Assembly (NCBI GenBank): GCA_937886715.1
Contig: CAKZZD010000006.1
Span: 1-64,000 of the forward strand
Length of the DNA stretch: 64,000 nucleotides
From: an uncultured Bacteroidales bacterium
GTDB taxonomy: Bacteria; Bacteroidota; Bacteroidia; Bacteroidales; P3
Reading direction: 5' to 3'
Part shown: in pieces, positions 32,817-40,626 of the stretch
Position numbering within the stretch: position 1 is the stretch's first letter
How the letters are laid out: each line of letters starts with the position of its first letter
The notes under the pieces: generated by a model
Databases searched by the model: none
Seen by the model: only the letters and a program-made list of their open reading frames with translations
What the model was told of the DNA's origin: nothing
Made by a program: the position numbers and the translations under genes

Positions 32817-34088
32817 ATGAATAAAACTGTACTAAAACAGATATTGACATCCAACCAGAAGGATGTGGAAAACTATCAGATGGTGCCTCGCGAACTGCCT
32901 TCCGACGAGTTTGAGCGGCGTGTGTTTGTCGGTGTCCGCAGGGCTGGCAAGTCGTTTATGCTCTATCAGAAGATGCAGCAGATGCTAGCCAACGGTTGCG
33001 GCTGGGATGGTATACTTTACCTTAATTTTGAGGACGACCGCCTGGCTGACTTCACAGCCAATGACTTTGAGCTGATTCTGGAATGCCATGCCGAGATGTA
33101 CGACCAGCGTCCTATGCTCTTTCTTGACGAAGTGCAGAACATCGACGGGTGGGAAAAGTTTGCGCGTCGAATGGCTGATGCCAAGTATCGGGTTTGGATT
33201 ACCGGCAGCAACGCCAGAATGCTTTCATCCGAGATTATGACCACTCTTGGCGGCCGCTACCTTACCACAGAGGTTTATCCCTATAGTTTTCGGGAGTTCC
33301 TCCATGTCAAGGCTGTGGCATATGATGAGCGCGCTTTGTTGGCCACCGAGTCGCGTGCCAGGGTGCTGCGCCAATGGGGAGAATACTTGCATTGGGGTGG
33401 CCTGCCGGAATCTGTCGGACTCAGCGTGAAGCGCGACTATCTGACCAGTACCCTACAGAAGATTTACTTGGGCGATATCGTGAGCCGCAACAAGGTCTCC
33501 AATGCCAACCTCCTGCGCCTGCTGCTCAAGAAACTTGCCGAGAGCGTCCGTCAACCCGTCTCCTACAACCGACTTGCCAACGTACTGTCGTCCGTGAGCG
33601 GAAAGATCACTATGCCCACAGTCAGCAAATACATCGAGTATGCCGAGGATGCGTGGTTGCTCCTGCGTCTGCGCAACATCTCTGCCGCCTTTGCCGACAA
33701 GGAGTCGTTGTGCAAATACTATTTTGTTGACAACGGTGTACTCAACCTTTTCCTGCTTGACGGCGACACCGCGCTCTTGGAAAACCTTACCGCCCTGACC
33801 CTGTTCCGCAAGTACGGTCACGACAAGGACAACGAGCGTGTGTTTTTCTACAACGACAAGGTGGAGGTGGATTTCTATATCCCCGAAGACAAGCTGGCCA
33901 TACAGACATCATACAGTATCGGACAGACAGAGTCTACCTTTGACCGTGAGGTCGATGCCCTGAAGAAGCTGCCCAAAGTCCTGCCCTGCAATCGCCGCGT
34001 TGTAGTGACCTACGACGAGGCGGACTCCATCAACGATGAGTTCGGCACCATTGAAGTCCTGCCGCTTTGGAAATGGATGCTGTGTTGA
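32817..34088 (+). CDS. AAA+ ATPase with DUF4143 domain
   Basis: 423 residues. Walker A GVRRAGKSFMLY lies near residue 39 and Walker B MLFLDEVQNIDGW near 100. A helix-rich middle contains the DUF4143 core (LGDIVSRNKV, TVSKYIEYAEDAWLLLRL). A nuclease-like C-terminal segment follows (FYNDKVEVDFYIPEDKLAIQ). This family is abundant and often multicopy in Bacteroidota and archaea; its function is unknown. It has backbone-like base composition and lies between 92-bp direct repeats, which suggests movement or recombination as a cassette. A TAATTTTG -10 element lies about 45 bases upstream. Confidence 0.88.
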   Translation: MNKTVLKQILTSNQKDVENYQMVPRELPSDEFERRVFVGVRRAGKSFMLYQKMQQMLANGCGWDGILYLNFEDDRLADFTANDFELILECHAEMYDQRPMLFLDEVQNIDGWEKFARRMADAKYRVWITGSNARMLSSEIMTTLGGRYLTTEVYPYSFREFLHVKAVAYDERALLATESRARVLRQWGEYLHWGGLPESVGLSVKRDYLTSTLQKIYLGDIVSRNKVSNANLLRLLLKKLAESVRQPVSYNRLANVLSSVSGKITMPTVSKYIEYAEDAWLLLRLRNISAAFADKESLCKYYFVDNGVLNLFLLDGDTALLENLTALTLFRKYGHDKDNERVFFYNDKVEVDFYIPEDKLAIQTSYSIGQTESTFDREVDALKKLPKVLPCNRRVVVTYDEADSINDEFGTIEVLPLWKWMLC

Positions 34089-34105
34089 TAGCATCGAATG
34101 TCTAA

Positions 34106-34197
34106 CTTCGCGCAGCGGGGGATCGACTACTTCGAGCTGGAGTTCGACCCGGCGACGGAGGCTTACTAAAGGCTTTTCGACTCGGAGGAGTTCCCGG
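34106..34197 (+). repeat. 92-bp direct repeat, right copy
   Basis: Second copy of the element at 32603-32694, starting 18 bases after the ATPase stop. Differences from the left copy are single-base substitutions spread along its length. Confidence 0.8.
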
Positions 34198-34212
34198 AGG
34201 GCTTTGGTCACA

Positions 34213-34313
34213 CAGATATCACGGATAACACAGATATTCCTTGACCTGGCGGTCGGTTTTTTTCTCGCAGATATCACGGATAACACAGATATTCCTTGAC
34301 CTGGCGGTCGGTT
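34213..34313 (+). repeat. Two tandem copies of a 46-47 bp unit (period 55)
   Basis: CAGATATCACGGATAACACA continues into ATTCCTTGACCTGGCGGTCG in both copies (34213-34259 and 34268-34313), separated by a short T-rich spacer. Confidence 0.8.
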
Positions 34314-34379
34314 TCCATGCCAAAGAAACGCCAGCAACACGGAGTATAATCGAAAAAACGACATAATAATTCAAGTTTA

Positions 34380-34411
34380 TTTGGGTATATCCATAAAATG
34401 TTGTAGTTTTG
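34380..34411 (+). promoter_or_regulatory. Bacteroidota-type promoter before the DinD-like remnant
   Basis: TTTG (34380-34383), a 20-base spacer and TAGTTTTG (34404-34411). A start codon with AGGAG in front follows at 34436. Confidence 0.65.
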
Positions 34412-34435
34412 CAATTGCAATTTCGCCCATAGGAG

Positions 34436-34549
34436 ATGCAATCGTCGTTTGATGCCATCAAGGAAATGGACGGGGAGAGCCATGGGTGCTGGAATCCGAG
34501 GAAACTGGCGCAATGGCTGGAATATGTACCCCAAAATGGGAGCATATAA
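34436..34549 (+). pseudogene. N-terminal remnant resembling DinD/Bro-N-type proteins
   Basis: 37 codons with a good ribosome binding site (AGGAG) and promoter. The product contains SFDAIKEMDGESHGCWNPRK and LAQWLEY, similar to the first residues of DinD-like proteins (xFDxIKxxDExGxExWxARELxxxLxY). It then runs into the 16-base repeats and stops. The rest of such a gene is missing. Confidence 0.5.
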
Positions 34550-34590
34550 TTTCCAATATGTACCCGAAAAGGCGTTTTGGGGTACATATT
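34521..34590. promoter_or_regulatory. Three copies of a 16-bp element upstream of the RhuM-like gene
   Basis: AATATGTACCCCAAAA at 34521-34536, AATATGTACCCGAAAA at 34555-34570 and the exact inverse TTTTGGGGTACATATT at 34575-34590. Two direct and one inverted copy, ending 26 bases before the RhuM start, look like operator sites or a hairpin in the leader. Confidence 0.65.
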
Positions 34591-34616
34591 AAACAAATCA
34601 CAAATTTATTATAGAA

Positions 34617-34970
34617 ATGACTAACGAAATACAATTCATCTTATATAATCTTCCTGATAATGAAGGGAGTGTGCAGGGCGTAGTGCGGGATGAGACTATA
34701 TGGCTGACGCAAAAGGCGATGGCGCAGCTGTTCGGGGTAAATGTGCCTGCCATCAGCAAGCACCTGCAAAACATCTATGACAGCGGAGAACTCAATAAAA
34801 ATGCGACTATTTCCAAAATGGAAACAGTCGTGAATAGGGGTTTCCGCGGAGAGGTGAAAGAAAATGTGGATTTCTACAACCTCGACGCAATCATCTCTGT
34901 CGGCTATCGTGTCAACTCTGCCAAAGCCACACACTTCCGACAGCGGGCGACAAAAGTATTGAATGAGTAG
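34617..34970 (+). pseudogene. Truncated RhuM/Fic-type virulence-associated protein
   Basis: 117 residues with the RhuM N-terminus: ETIWLTQKAMAQLFGVNVPA, ISKHLQNIYDSGEL, FYNLDAIISVGYRVNS and ATHFRQRATKVLNE. Full-length RhuM proteins run on for about 200 more residues from this point, but here a stop follows immediately and the vsr gene begins. The fragment keeps its predicted DNA-binding part, so it may still be expressed, but it is probably a relic left by a deletion joining it to vsr. Confidence 0.75.
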
Positions 34971-34977
34971 TAGTTCT

Positions 34978-35655
34978 ATGACCGACACCATGACACCCGA
35001 GCAGCGGCACCGCTGCATGTCGCACATACGCAGCACGGCCACGAAGCCGGAGCTGTTGGTGCGTCGGTGGCTGTGGAGCCACGGGTATCGGTACAGGCTG
35101 AATGTCAAGAGTGTGCCCGGCAAGCCCGACATCGTGATGCGGCCCTACCGCACGGCAATATTCGTCAACGGATGTTTCTGGCACGGACACGGGATAAGAA
35201 TGCGGGAATGTGGGAATGCGTTAATGTGTGAGTGTGGGAATGCGTTAATGCGGGAGTGTGGGAATGGGTTAATGCGGGAATGTGGGAATGCGTTAATGTG
35301 TGAGTGTGGGAATGGGTTAATGCGGGAGTGTGGGAATGCGTTAATGCGGGAGTGTGTGGAAAACTCGGCGTGCTGCAAGATTCCGCAGACCAACCGCACG
35401 TTTTGGGTGGAGAAGATACGCCGCAACCAGGAGCGCGACAAGCGCAACTACCAGACGCTGCAGGACAACGGCTGGCAAGTCATCGTCGTCTGGGAGTGCC
35501 AACTGAAGGCCAATAAGATAGAGCGCACCATGCGCGAGGTGGAGCTGGCGCTGAACAACAACCTGCTGTCGATGTATAAACACGATCCTATCCCCTACCC
35601 CTCCGATGAGGATCGATTGCCGATGGCGGCGGAAGGTGAAGCTCGTTACGAATAA
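34978..35655 (+). CDS. vsr: Very short patch repair (Vsr) endonuclease with repeat insertion
   Basis: Vsr nicks beside T:G mismatches produced by deamination of 5-methylcytosine and is normally found with C5 methyltransferases, as here. From the ATG at 34978 (MTDTMTPEQRHRCMSHIRS; an earlier ATG is at 34963) the usual core is present: STATKPELLVRRWLW, VPGKPDIVM (catalytic Asp), AIFVNGCFWHGH (Cys and His of the active/zinc site), TFWVEKIRRNQERD and QVIVVWECQLK. Directly after CFWHGH about 55 residues of an 8-residue Cys-containing repeat are inserted in frame, replacing the family's short Asp-Cys link. About 40 extra residues trail the C-terminus. Activity is uncertain. Confidence 0.88.
   Translation: MTDTMTPEQRHRCMSHIRSTATKPELLVRRWLWSHGYRYRLNVKSVPGKPDIVMRPYRTAIFVNGCFWHGHGIRMRECGNALMCECGNALMRECGNGLMRECGNALMCECGNGLMRECGNALMRECVENSACCKIPQTNRTFWVEKIRRNQERDKRNYQTLQDNGWQVIVVWECQLKANKIERTMREVELALNNNLLSMYKHDPIPYPSDEDRLPMAAEGEARYE
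35200..35358 (+). repeat. 24-bp tandem repeat inside vsr
   Basis: Six complete 24-base units and a partial seventh, each beginning ATGCGGGAA/ATGTGTGAG and encoding M-(R/C)-E-C-G-N-(A/G)-L. Units 1 and 4 are identical, and 2/5 and 3/6 are near-identical, so a 72-base block has been duplicated. The sequence resembles the intergenic repeats at 21.5 kb. Confidence 0.92.
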
Positions 35656-35674
35656 AGCAAACTACAGCAGATAG

Positions 35675-36298
35675 ATGAAGATAACGACCCTCTTGACAAC
35701 TGACGACCGCGCGGCGCTGCGACGCTGGCTCGCGGAACACCACCAGAAGGAACTCGAGGTGTGGGTGGCCTCCTATCGCGGCAAGCAGCCGATGGCCAAT
35801 GCGCTGCCGTATGTGGAGGTCGTGGAGGAGGCGCTATGTTTCGGATGGATCGACTCCACCTGCAAGCGGCTGCCCGACGGCCGCTTGGCTCAACGACTCT
35901 CGCCACGCCGCAAGAACAGCCATTGGACCGAACTCAACCTCCAACGATGTCGGGATCTGGAACAACGGGGACTGATGACTGAGGCCGGGAGAACCGCCTC
36001 ACGAACGAATATCAAAAAACGCTCAGAAACAAGCCTTTCGAAAGGGGGAATAAATGACATGGAGATTGCCAATATGTGCTCACATCTACAGCGGAAGCTG
36101 TTTGACGAAGGCGGCGAATACCACCAGCTGTGGTTGGCAATGCAGAACGACCCAGCGGTGACCTCCGTGGTGCGTTCGCGCCAGCTGCATATCTACCGCA
36201 ATGGGAGAAAAGTGCTGGTGCTGGCCGGGAAAGCGGCTCCGAAGATCATCAAGGAAGACCGACTCTGCGAGTTTTTAAAGTTACATGATCATGAATAA
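35675..36298 (+). CDS. YdeI-like protein with atypical C-terminus
   Basis: 207 residues. Residues 1-110 match the YdeI/OmpD-associated family (EVWVASYRGKQ, ALCFGWIDSTCKRL, AQRLSPRRKNSHWTELN, GLMTEAG). The usual C-terminal half of that family is missing. Instead residues 115-207 hold a different sequence (DMEIANMCSHLQRKLFDEGG, then VLVLAGKAAPKIIKED) that I do not recognise. This may be a chimera formed by recombination in this scrap region. YdeI-type proteins have been linked to stress and antimicrobial peptide resistance, with no defined reaction. Confidence 0.7.
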   Translation: MKITTLLTTDDRAALRRWLAEHHQKELEVWVASYRGKQPMANALPYVEVVEEALCFGWIDSTCKRLPDGRLAQRLSPRRKNSHWTELNLQRCRDLEQRGLMTEAGRTASRTNIKKRSETSLSKGGINDMEIANMCSHLQRKLFDEGGEYHQLWLAMQNDPAVTSVVRSRQLHIYRNGRKVLVLAGKAAPKIIKEDRLCEFLKLHDHE

Positions 36299-36770
36299 TA
36301 TCTTCAATATCCGTCAGGCGAGGGCCGACGAGGCCGGCCTGGTGCTGGAGTTCATCAAACGCCTGGCCGAATACGAGAAATGTGCCGACGAGGTGATGGC
36401 CGACGAGGCTACCCTCCACCACTCGCTCTTCGTGGAGCATTCCGCCGAAGTGCTCTTCGCCGAAGAAAACGGCATACCCGTAGGATTCGCCTTGTTTTTC
36501 CACAACTTCTCCACCTTCGTGGGCCGCAAAGGACTCTATCTAGAAGACCTCTTTATTGTGCCCGAAAAACGCGGCAAAGGCTACGGAAAAGCCCTGCTGA
36601 AGCACTTGGCTCAGCTAGCCGTGGAGCGCAACTGCGGCCGCATGGAATGGATCTGTCTCGACTGGAACAAGCCTGCGTTGTCGGTTTACCGGTCGATCGG
36701 TGCCATACCCATGGACGAGTGGACCGTGCAACGGCTGACGGAACCGGCGCTGAAACATTTGGCACAGTAG
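36285..36770 (+). CDS. GNAT family N-acetyltransferase
   Basis: 161 residues. The acetyl-CoA binding motif A is YLEDLFIVPEKRGKGYGKAL, and the C-terminal part (RMEWICLDWNKPALSVYRSI) matches diamine/spermidine acetyltransferase-like members (SAT type). It acetylates a small amine; which one is not visible. It overlaps the YdeI-like gene by 14 bases. A second Met at 36291 is an equally good start. Confidence 0.9.
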   Translation: MIMNNIFNIRQARADEAGLVLEFIKRLAEYEKCADEVMADEATLHHSLFVEHSAEVLFAEENGIPVGFALFFHNFSTFVGRKGLYLEDLFIVPEKRGKGYGKALLKHLAQLAVERNCGRMEWICLDWNKPALSVYRSIGAIPMDEWTVQRLTEPALKHLAQ

Positions 36771-36807
36771 ACAAAACCACAACGTATTGACGCAACAATC
36801 TGGTATT

Positions 36808-37035
36808 ATGAAAAATAAAACATTAACCGCTCGGGATCTTGACACCATATACAAGACGGCAGACGTACTAGCAGATTTTATCGTAAAGATGAAAGAGGCC
36901 AAAGATTTGGACAAAAACATCAGCAAGGCGTATTCTCATATTGAGAAAGCATGCGAGATTCTGCAAGGCTTCCCTTCCGGTCATGTGAATGTCATGTACG
37001 GGCCTCCGGAAGCGTTCTTTTCTCCCAAAGAATGA
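36808..37035 (+). CDS. Small helical protein of unknown function
   Basis: 75 residues from the ATG at 36808 (MKNKTLTARDLDTIYKTADV). It is charged and helical (KMKEAKDLDKNISKAYSHIE) with a short Pro-rich tail. I recognise no family. It lies between the acetyltransferase gene and another doubtful small gene. Confidence 0.45.
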   Translation: MKNKTLTARDLDTIYKTADVLADFIVKMKEAKDLDKNISKAYSHIEKACEILQGFPSGHVNVMYGPPEAFFSPKE

Positions 37036-37250
37036 GCCGAAGTGCGTCTATGGGAAGAAATCGGGCAAATGGCGACTATAGTTCCGCCGACATAACGGCC
37101 TATAAAGACAAGATGCCTCCGCGCATCGCCATACAAGTCAAAAAGGCAAGGCGGCGACATCAAAGAATCTACAATCCTATCATTGAAGGCCGCAATGAAA
37201 ATACCCTGGCAGCGGTGATATGCCCCGCAAAATTGTTGAGCGATGAATAA
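37032..37250 (+). CDS. Doubtful small basic protein
   Basis: 72 codons starting with an ATGA overlap on the previous gene. The product is basic (IAIQVKKARRRHQRIYNP) with no known domain. Only the overlap and the open frame support it; it may be non-coding. Confidence 0.25.
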   Translation: MSRSASMGRNRANGDYSSADITAYKDKMPPRIAIQVKKARRRHQRIYNPIIEGRNENTLAAVICPAKLLSDE

Positions 37251-37271
37251 GCCCAACAAACAGACACACAA

Positions 37272-39776
37272 ATGAATCAGAGCACCAACATTCATATGAC
37301 CGACAGACTTCGGCACGAGCTGGCGACGCTGCCTGCGGCCACGATCGCCGAGACGCTGAATGCGACGTTGCGCCATCAGACAGCGGCCATCGTGACGGCG
37401 GCACCGGGCACGGGCAAGTCGACCTTGCTGCCGCTGACCCTCCTGGCAGGATTGCCGGAAGATGCGGGCAAGATCGTCGTGCTGGAGCCCCGACGGGTGG
37501 CGGCACGCCAGATTGCCTCGCGCATGGCATGGCTGCTGGACGAGGCTGTGGGCGAAACGGTGGGCTACCGCATACGCTTCGAGAGCCGAATGTCGCAGCG
37601 GACACGCATCGAGGTGGTCACCGAAGGGGTGCTGACGCGCATGCTGCTCGACGACCCCGCGCTGGAAGGCATCGGGGTGGTGGTGTTCGACGAATTCCAC
37701 GAGCGGAGCCTGAACACCGACGAAGCCTTTGCCCTCACCCGCCAATGCCAGCAACTGCTGCGCGACGATCTGCGGATAGTGGCGATGTCGGCCACCATCA
37801 GCACCGCAGCCCTGCAGGAAGCGCTGCAATGCCCCGTGCTGGAATGCGATGCACAGATGTACCCCGTAGAGGTGATGCACAACGGCGGCATTGCCGACCC
37901 CTCCAACATCTCACCCATGATGGCCCAATCTATCCTGCAGGCCTATCGCGTCCATGAGGGCGACATACTGGCTTTCCTTCCGGGCGAAGGCGAGATACAC
38001 CGGACGGCGGAACTGCTTGATGGAGCCCTCGACGGAGCCAGGATATACCCCCTCTACGGCATGCTCTCCAACGACGAGCAAGCACAAGCCATCGCTCCGA
38101 GCCCGGAGGGCGAGCGCAAGGTAGTGCTTGCGACACCCATCGCCGAGACCTCGCTGACCATCGAAGGTGTGCGGGTGGTGGTGGACAGCGGATTCTGCCG
38201 CAAGATGGTGTTCGACCCCAAAAGCGGGCTGAGCCATCTGGAAACGGTGCGCATCTCGATGGATATGGCCACCCAGCGCACCGGTCGCGCCGGACGCGTG
38301 GCTCCCGGTGTGTGCTACCGCCTGTGGAGCAAGGCCGACGAAGCCCGCATGGAACCTGTGCGGAAACCCGAGATTCTCGAGGCCGACCTCGCTTCGCTGA
38401 TGCTCGACGCCGCCCTATGGGGCGAGAGCGATGTGGAAAGCCTACCTTGGCTGACACCACCACCCAAAGCATCCATCGTCCATGCACGCAAGCTGCTCGT
38501 CGCTCTTGGCGCATTGGACGAACGCGGCAGGGTGTCACCTATGGGCCGCGAAATGTCGAAACTGCCATGCCATCCGCGTATCGCACGCATGCTCATCACG
38601 GCCAACAGCCTAGAGCAGCGAGCCCTGGCTGTCGACATTGCCGCCCTGCTGGAAGAGAAAGACCCGCTGGCCGACGAGACCGACGTCTCGCTGGCTCGAC
38701 GCATCGATGCCCTACGACGAGCACGTAAAGGCAACGGCGGCCGCTGGACACGCATCATCCGTACCGCCCGTCAATATGCCGACATGACAAAAACCAGCGT
38801 CGACAACACCTCCGTCAACCCCTACGACGTAGGGGCGCTGCTGGCCTCGGCATTCCCTGAACGCATCGGCAAGCACTGGAAAGAGGGTGTGGGCGTGTTT
38901 CAACTGTCGAGCGGCGACCTCGTAGGCATCGATGCACAAGATCCGCTGTCCGACGCCGACTGGATCGTGGCCGCCTCGATGCACCAGAAGGCGGGCGGCA
39001 CAGGACGTGTCTTCATGGCCAGTATCGTCGCCCCCGTCGACCTGACACCCTACGCCACCGAGCGCGACAACATCGGATGGGACAGCAAGACAGGGACCGT
39101 CGTGGCCCGCCACGAACGACGCATCGGGAACATACTCTTGGAATCCAAGCCTCTGACCGGCAACACCCGCGATGCCGTGCAGCAGGTCGTATGTCAAGCC
39201 ATCGCCAAAGAAGGCACCTCTATGCTCGACTTCTCCGACAAGGTGACGAACCTGCAGCGGCGCATTGCCTTCGTCGCCCAGCGACACCCCGAACTGGAGC
39301 TACCGCCTGTGGACACACCATCGGTATGCACAAGCGCCACCGACTGGGGGCCGCTCTTCATCGGCAAGGCTTCCACCGTGGCCGAACTCAAAAAGATAGA
39401 CCTCTGCAAGGTAATCTGGAGCCGCCTCAGCTACGACCAACAGCAGACCGTCGACCGGCTGGCACCGACCCACATCGCAGTCCCCTCGGGCAGCCGCATC
39501 GCGGTGGAGTACCGCCTTGGGGCCGAGGCCCCAGTGCTACGCGTGCGCCTGCAGGAATGTTTCGGGCTGGTGGACACACCAAAAGTGGATGGACTGCCGG
39601 TGCTGATGGAGCTGCTCTCACCAGGATTCAAACCCGTGCAGCTCACCAGCGACCTGCACAGCTTCTGGCAATCGACCTACTTCGAGGTGCGCAAAGAACT
39701 CCGTCGCCGCTACCCAAAACATGCGTGGCCAGACAATCCTATGAATGAACAACCTCACAAAAAAACCATACGATGA
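37272..39776 (+). CDS. hrpB: ATP-dependent RNA helicase HrpB-type (DExH box)
   Basis: 834 residues, the usual HrpB length. Motifs in order: APGTGKSTLLPL (I), LEPRRVAARQIA (Ia), VVFDEFHERSLNTD (II, DEFH), VAMSATIS (III), ATPIAETSLTIEGV (V) and TQRTGRAGRVAPG (VI). A helicase-associated region and the HrpB C-terminal domain follow (WSRLSYDQQQTVDRLAPTHI, GSRIAVEYRLG). HrpB is a DEAH-type helicase of unsettled physiological role. The Met at 37296 is an alternative start. Its stop overlaps the next gene by 4 bases. Confidence 0.9.
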   Translation: MNQSTNIHMTDRLRHELATLPAATIAETLNATLRHQTAAIVTAAPGTGKSTLLPLTLLAGLPEDAGKIVVLEPRRVAARQIASRMAWLLDEAVGETVGYRIRFESRMSQRTRIEVVTEGVLTRMLLDDPALEGIGVVVFDEFHERSLNTDEAFALTRQCQQLLRDDLRIVAMSATISTAALQEALQCPVLECDAQMYPVEVMHNGGIADPSNISPMMAQSILQAYRVHEGDILAFLPGEGEIHRTAELLDGALDGARIYPLYGMLSNDEQAQAIAPSPEGERKVVLATPIAETSLTIEGVRVVVDSGFCRKMVFDPKSGLSHLETVRISMDMATQRTGRAGRVAPGVCYRLWSKADEARMEPVRKPEILEADLASLMLDAALWGESDVESLPWLTPPPKASIVHARKLLVALGALDERGRVSPMGREMSKLPCHPRIARMLITANSLEQRALAVDIAALLEEKDPLADETDVSLARRIDALRRARKGNGGRWTRIIRTARQYADMTKTSVDNTSVNPYDVGALLASAFPERIGKHWKEGVGVFQLSSGDLVGIDAQDPLSDADWIVAASMHQKAGGTGRVFMASIVAPVDLTPYATERDNIGWDSKTGTVVARHERRIGNILLESKPLTGNTRDAVQQVVCQAIAKEGTSMLDFSDKVTNLQRRIAFVAQRHPELELPPVDTPSVCTSATDWGPLFIGKASTVAELKKIDLCKVIWSRLSYDQQQTVDRLAPTHIAVPSGSRIAVEYRLGAEAPVLRVRLQECFGLVDTPKVDGLPVLMELLSPGFKPVQLTSDLHSFWQSTYFEVRKELRRRYPKHAWPDNPMNEQPHKKTIR

Positions 39777-40531
39777 ACACCGAACGTATCACCCTAATGG
39801 AACAGCGACTGCAACGGGCCGAGAAGGCTTTGTCAGCCCTGGAAACAGCCTTGGAACAATATACGGATGTCCACAATGACATCACGGCGCTCGACACCTA
39901 CCTCGGAAGCCCCGAATGGCTCGCCGACCGCGACGACGACGAGGCCGGACGCTTGCCACAAGATCTCAAACGTGGCGTACTCAGCGAGGACGCCATCTGG
40001 AACCTCATCGAACGCTACCGCGACCTCAAACAGCAGATGCACGAGACCTACCACGACGGCTCCTTCCGCCCCATGCGGCGCTTCAAACAACAGATGTCAG
40101 GCGAAGAGTGCATCGCGCTGCTCAAGCGGGCTTCCCGCGGCGTGCTGGCCCTGTACGGCGACGGCGGCTACCCCTACACGGTGCCCATGGATTTCCTCTT
40201 TGCCGACGGCAACCTCTACTTCCATTGCGCCAAAGAGGGCCACAAACTAGACGCCATCAGGCGATGCGACAAGGCAACGTTCTGCGTGCTCAGCGAGGGA
40301 GTGAAAGAGCCCGACAGCTGGTGGTACCACTTCGACAGCGTGGTGTGCTTCGGAAGGATGAGTATTGTGGAGGACAAGGAGAGGACCGATACGCTGCTGC
40401 GGATGCTGGGCAGCAAATATTTCCCCGAAGGCTACGACATCGAGGCGGATATGACGCGCAACGCCCCCAACGCCCTGGTGCTCGAGATGCGGGTGGAGCA
40501 CCTCTCAGGCAAGCGTGTGCGCGAGAAATAG
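39773..40531 (+). CDS. Fusion of DUF4298 domain and pyridoxamine 5'-phosphate oxidase-like (NimA-like) domain
   Basis: 252 residues. Residues about 5-95 match DUF4298 (coiled helix, then LGSPEWLADRDDDEAGRLPQ, DLKRGVLSEDAIWNLIERYR). Residues about 100-250 are a PNPOx-like flavin-binding split barrel of the NimA-like kind (MRRFKQQMSGEECIALLKRA, ALYGDGGYPYTVPMDFLFAD, LYFHCAKEGHKLDAI). Such proteins bind FMN or heme and some reduce nitroimidazoles. The fusion joins two domains I know mainly as separate proteins. ATGA overlap with hrpB. Confidence 0.82.
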   Translation: MNTERITLMEQRLQRAEKALSALETALEQYTDVHNDITALDTYLGSPEWLADRDDDEAGRLPQDLKRGVLSEDAIWNLIERYRDLKQQMHETYHDGSFRPMRRFKQQMSGEECIALLKRASRGVLALYGDGGYPYTVPMDFLFADGNLYFHCAKEGHKLDAIRRCDKATFCVLSEGVKEPDSWWYHFDSVVCFGRMSIVEDKERTDTLLRMLGSKYFPEGYDIEADMTRNAPNALVLEMRVEHLSGKRVREK

Positions 40532-40626
40532 GCACAGGCCACGCCATCAGGAATAGGGAAAAAGCCACTCAGGGCGTGGCGACGACACCACACCCTCTAT
40601 CGGAAAGGGATCAGAGGCCGGGAGGC

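Noticed and set aside
32603..34197. Direct repeats considered as ends of an insertion sequence
   Set aside because: No transposase is encoded between them and the repeats are direct, not inverted; kept only as a possible cassette.
35200..35358. 24-base repeat considered as a CRISPR array
   Set aside because: Units are contiguous without spacers, lie in frame inside vsr, and no cas genes are present.
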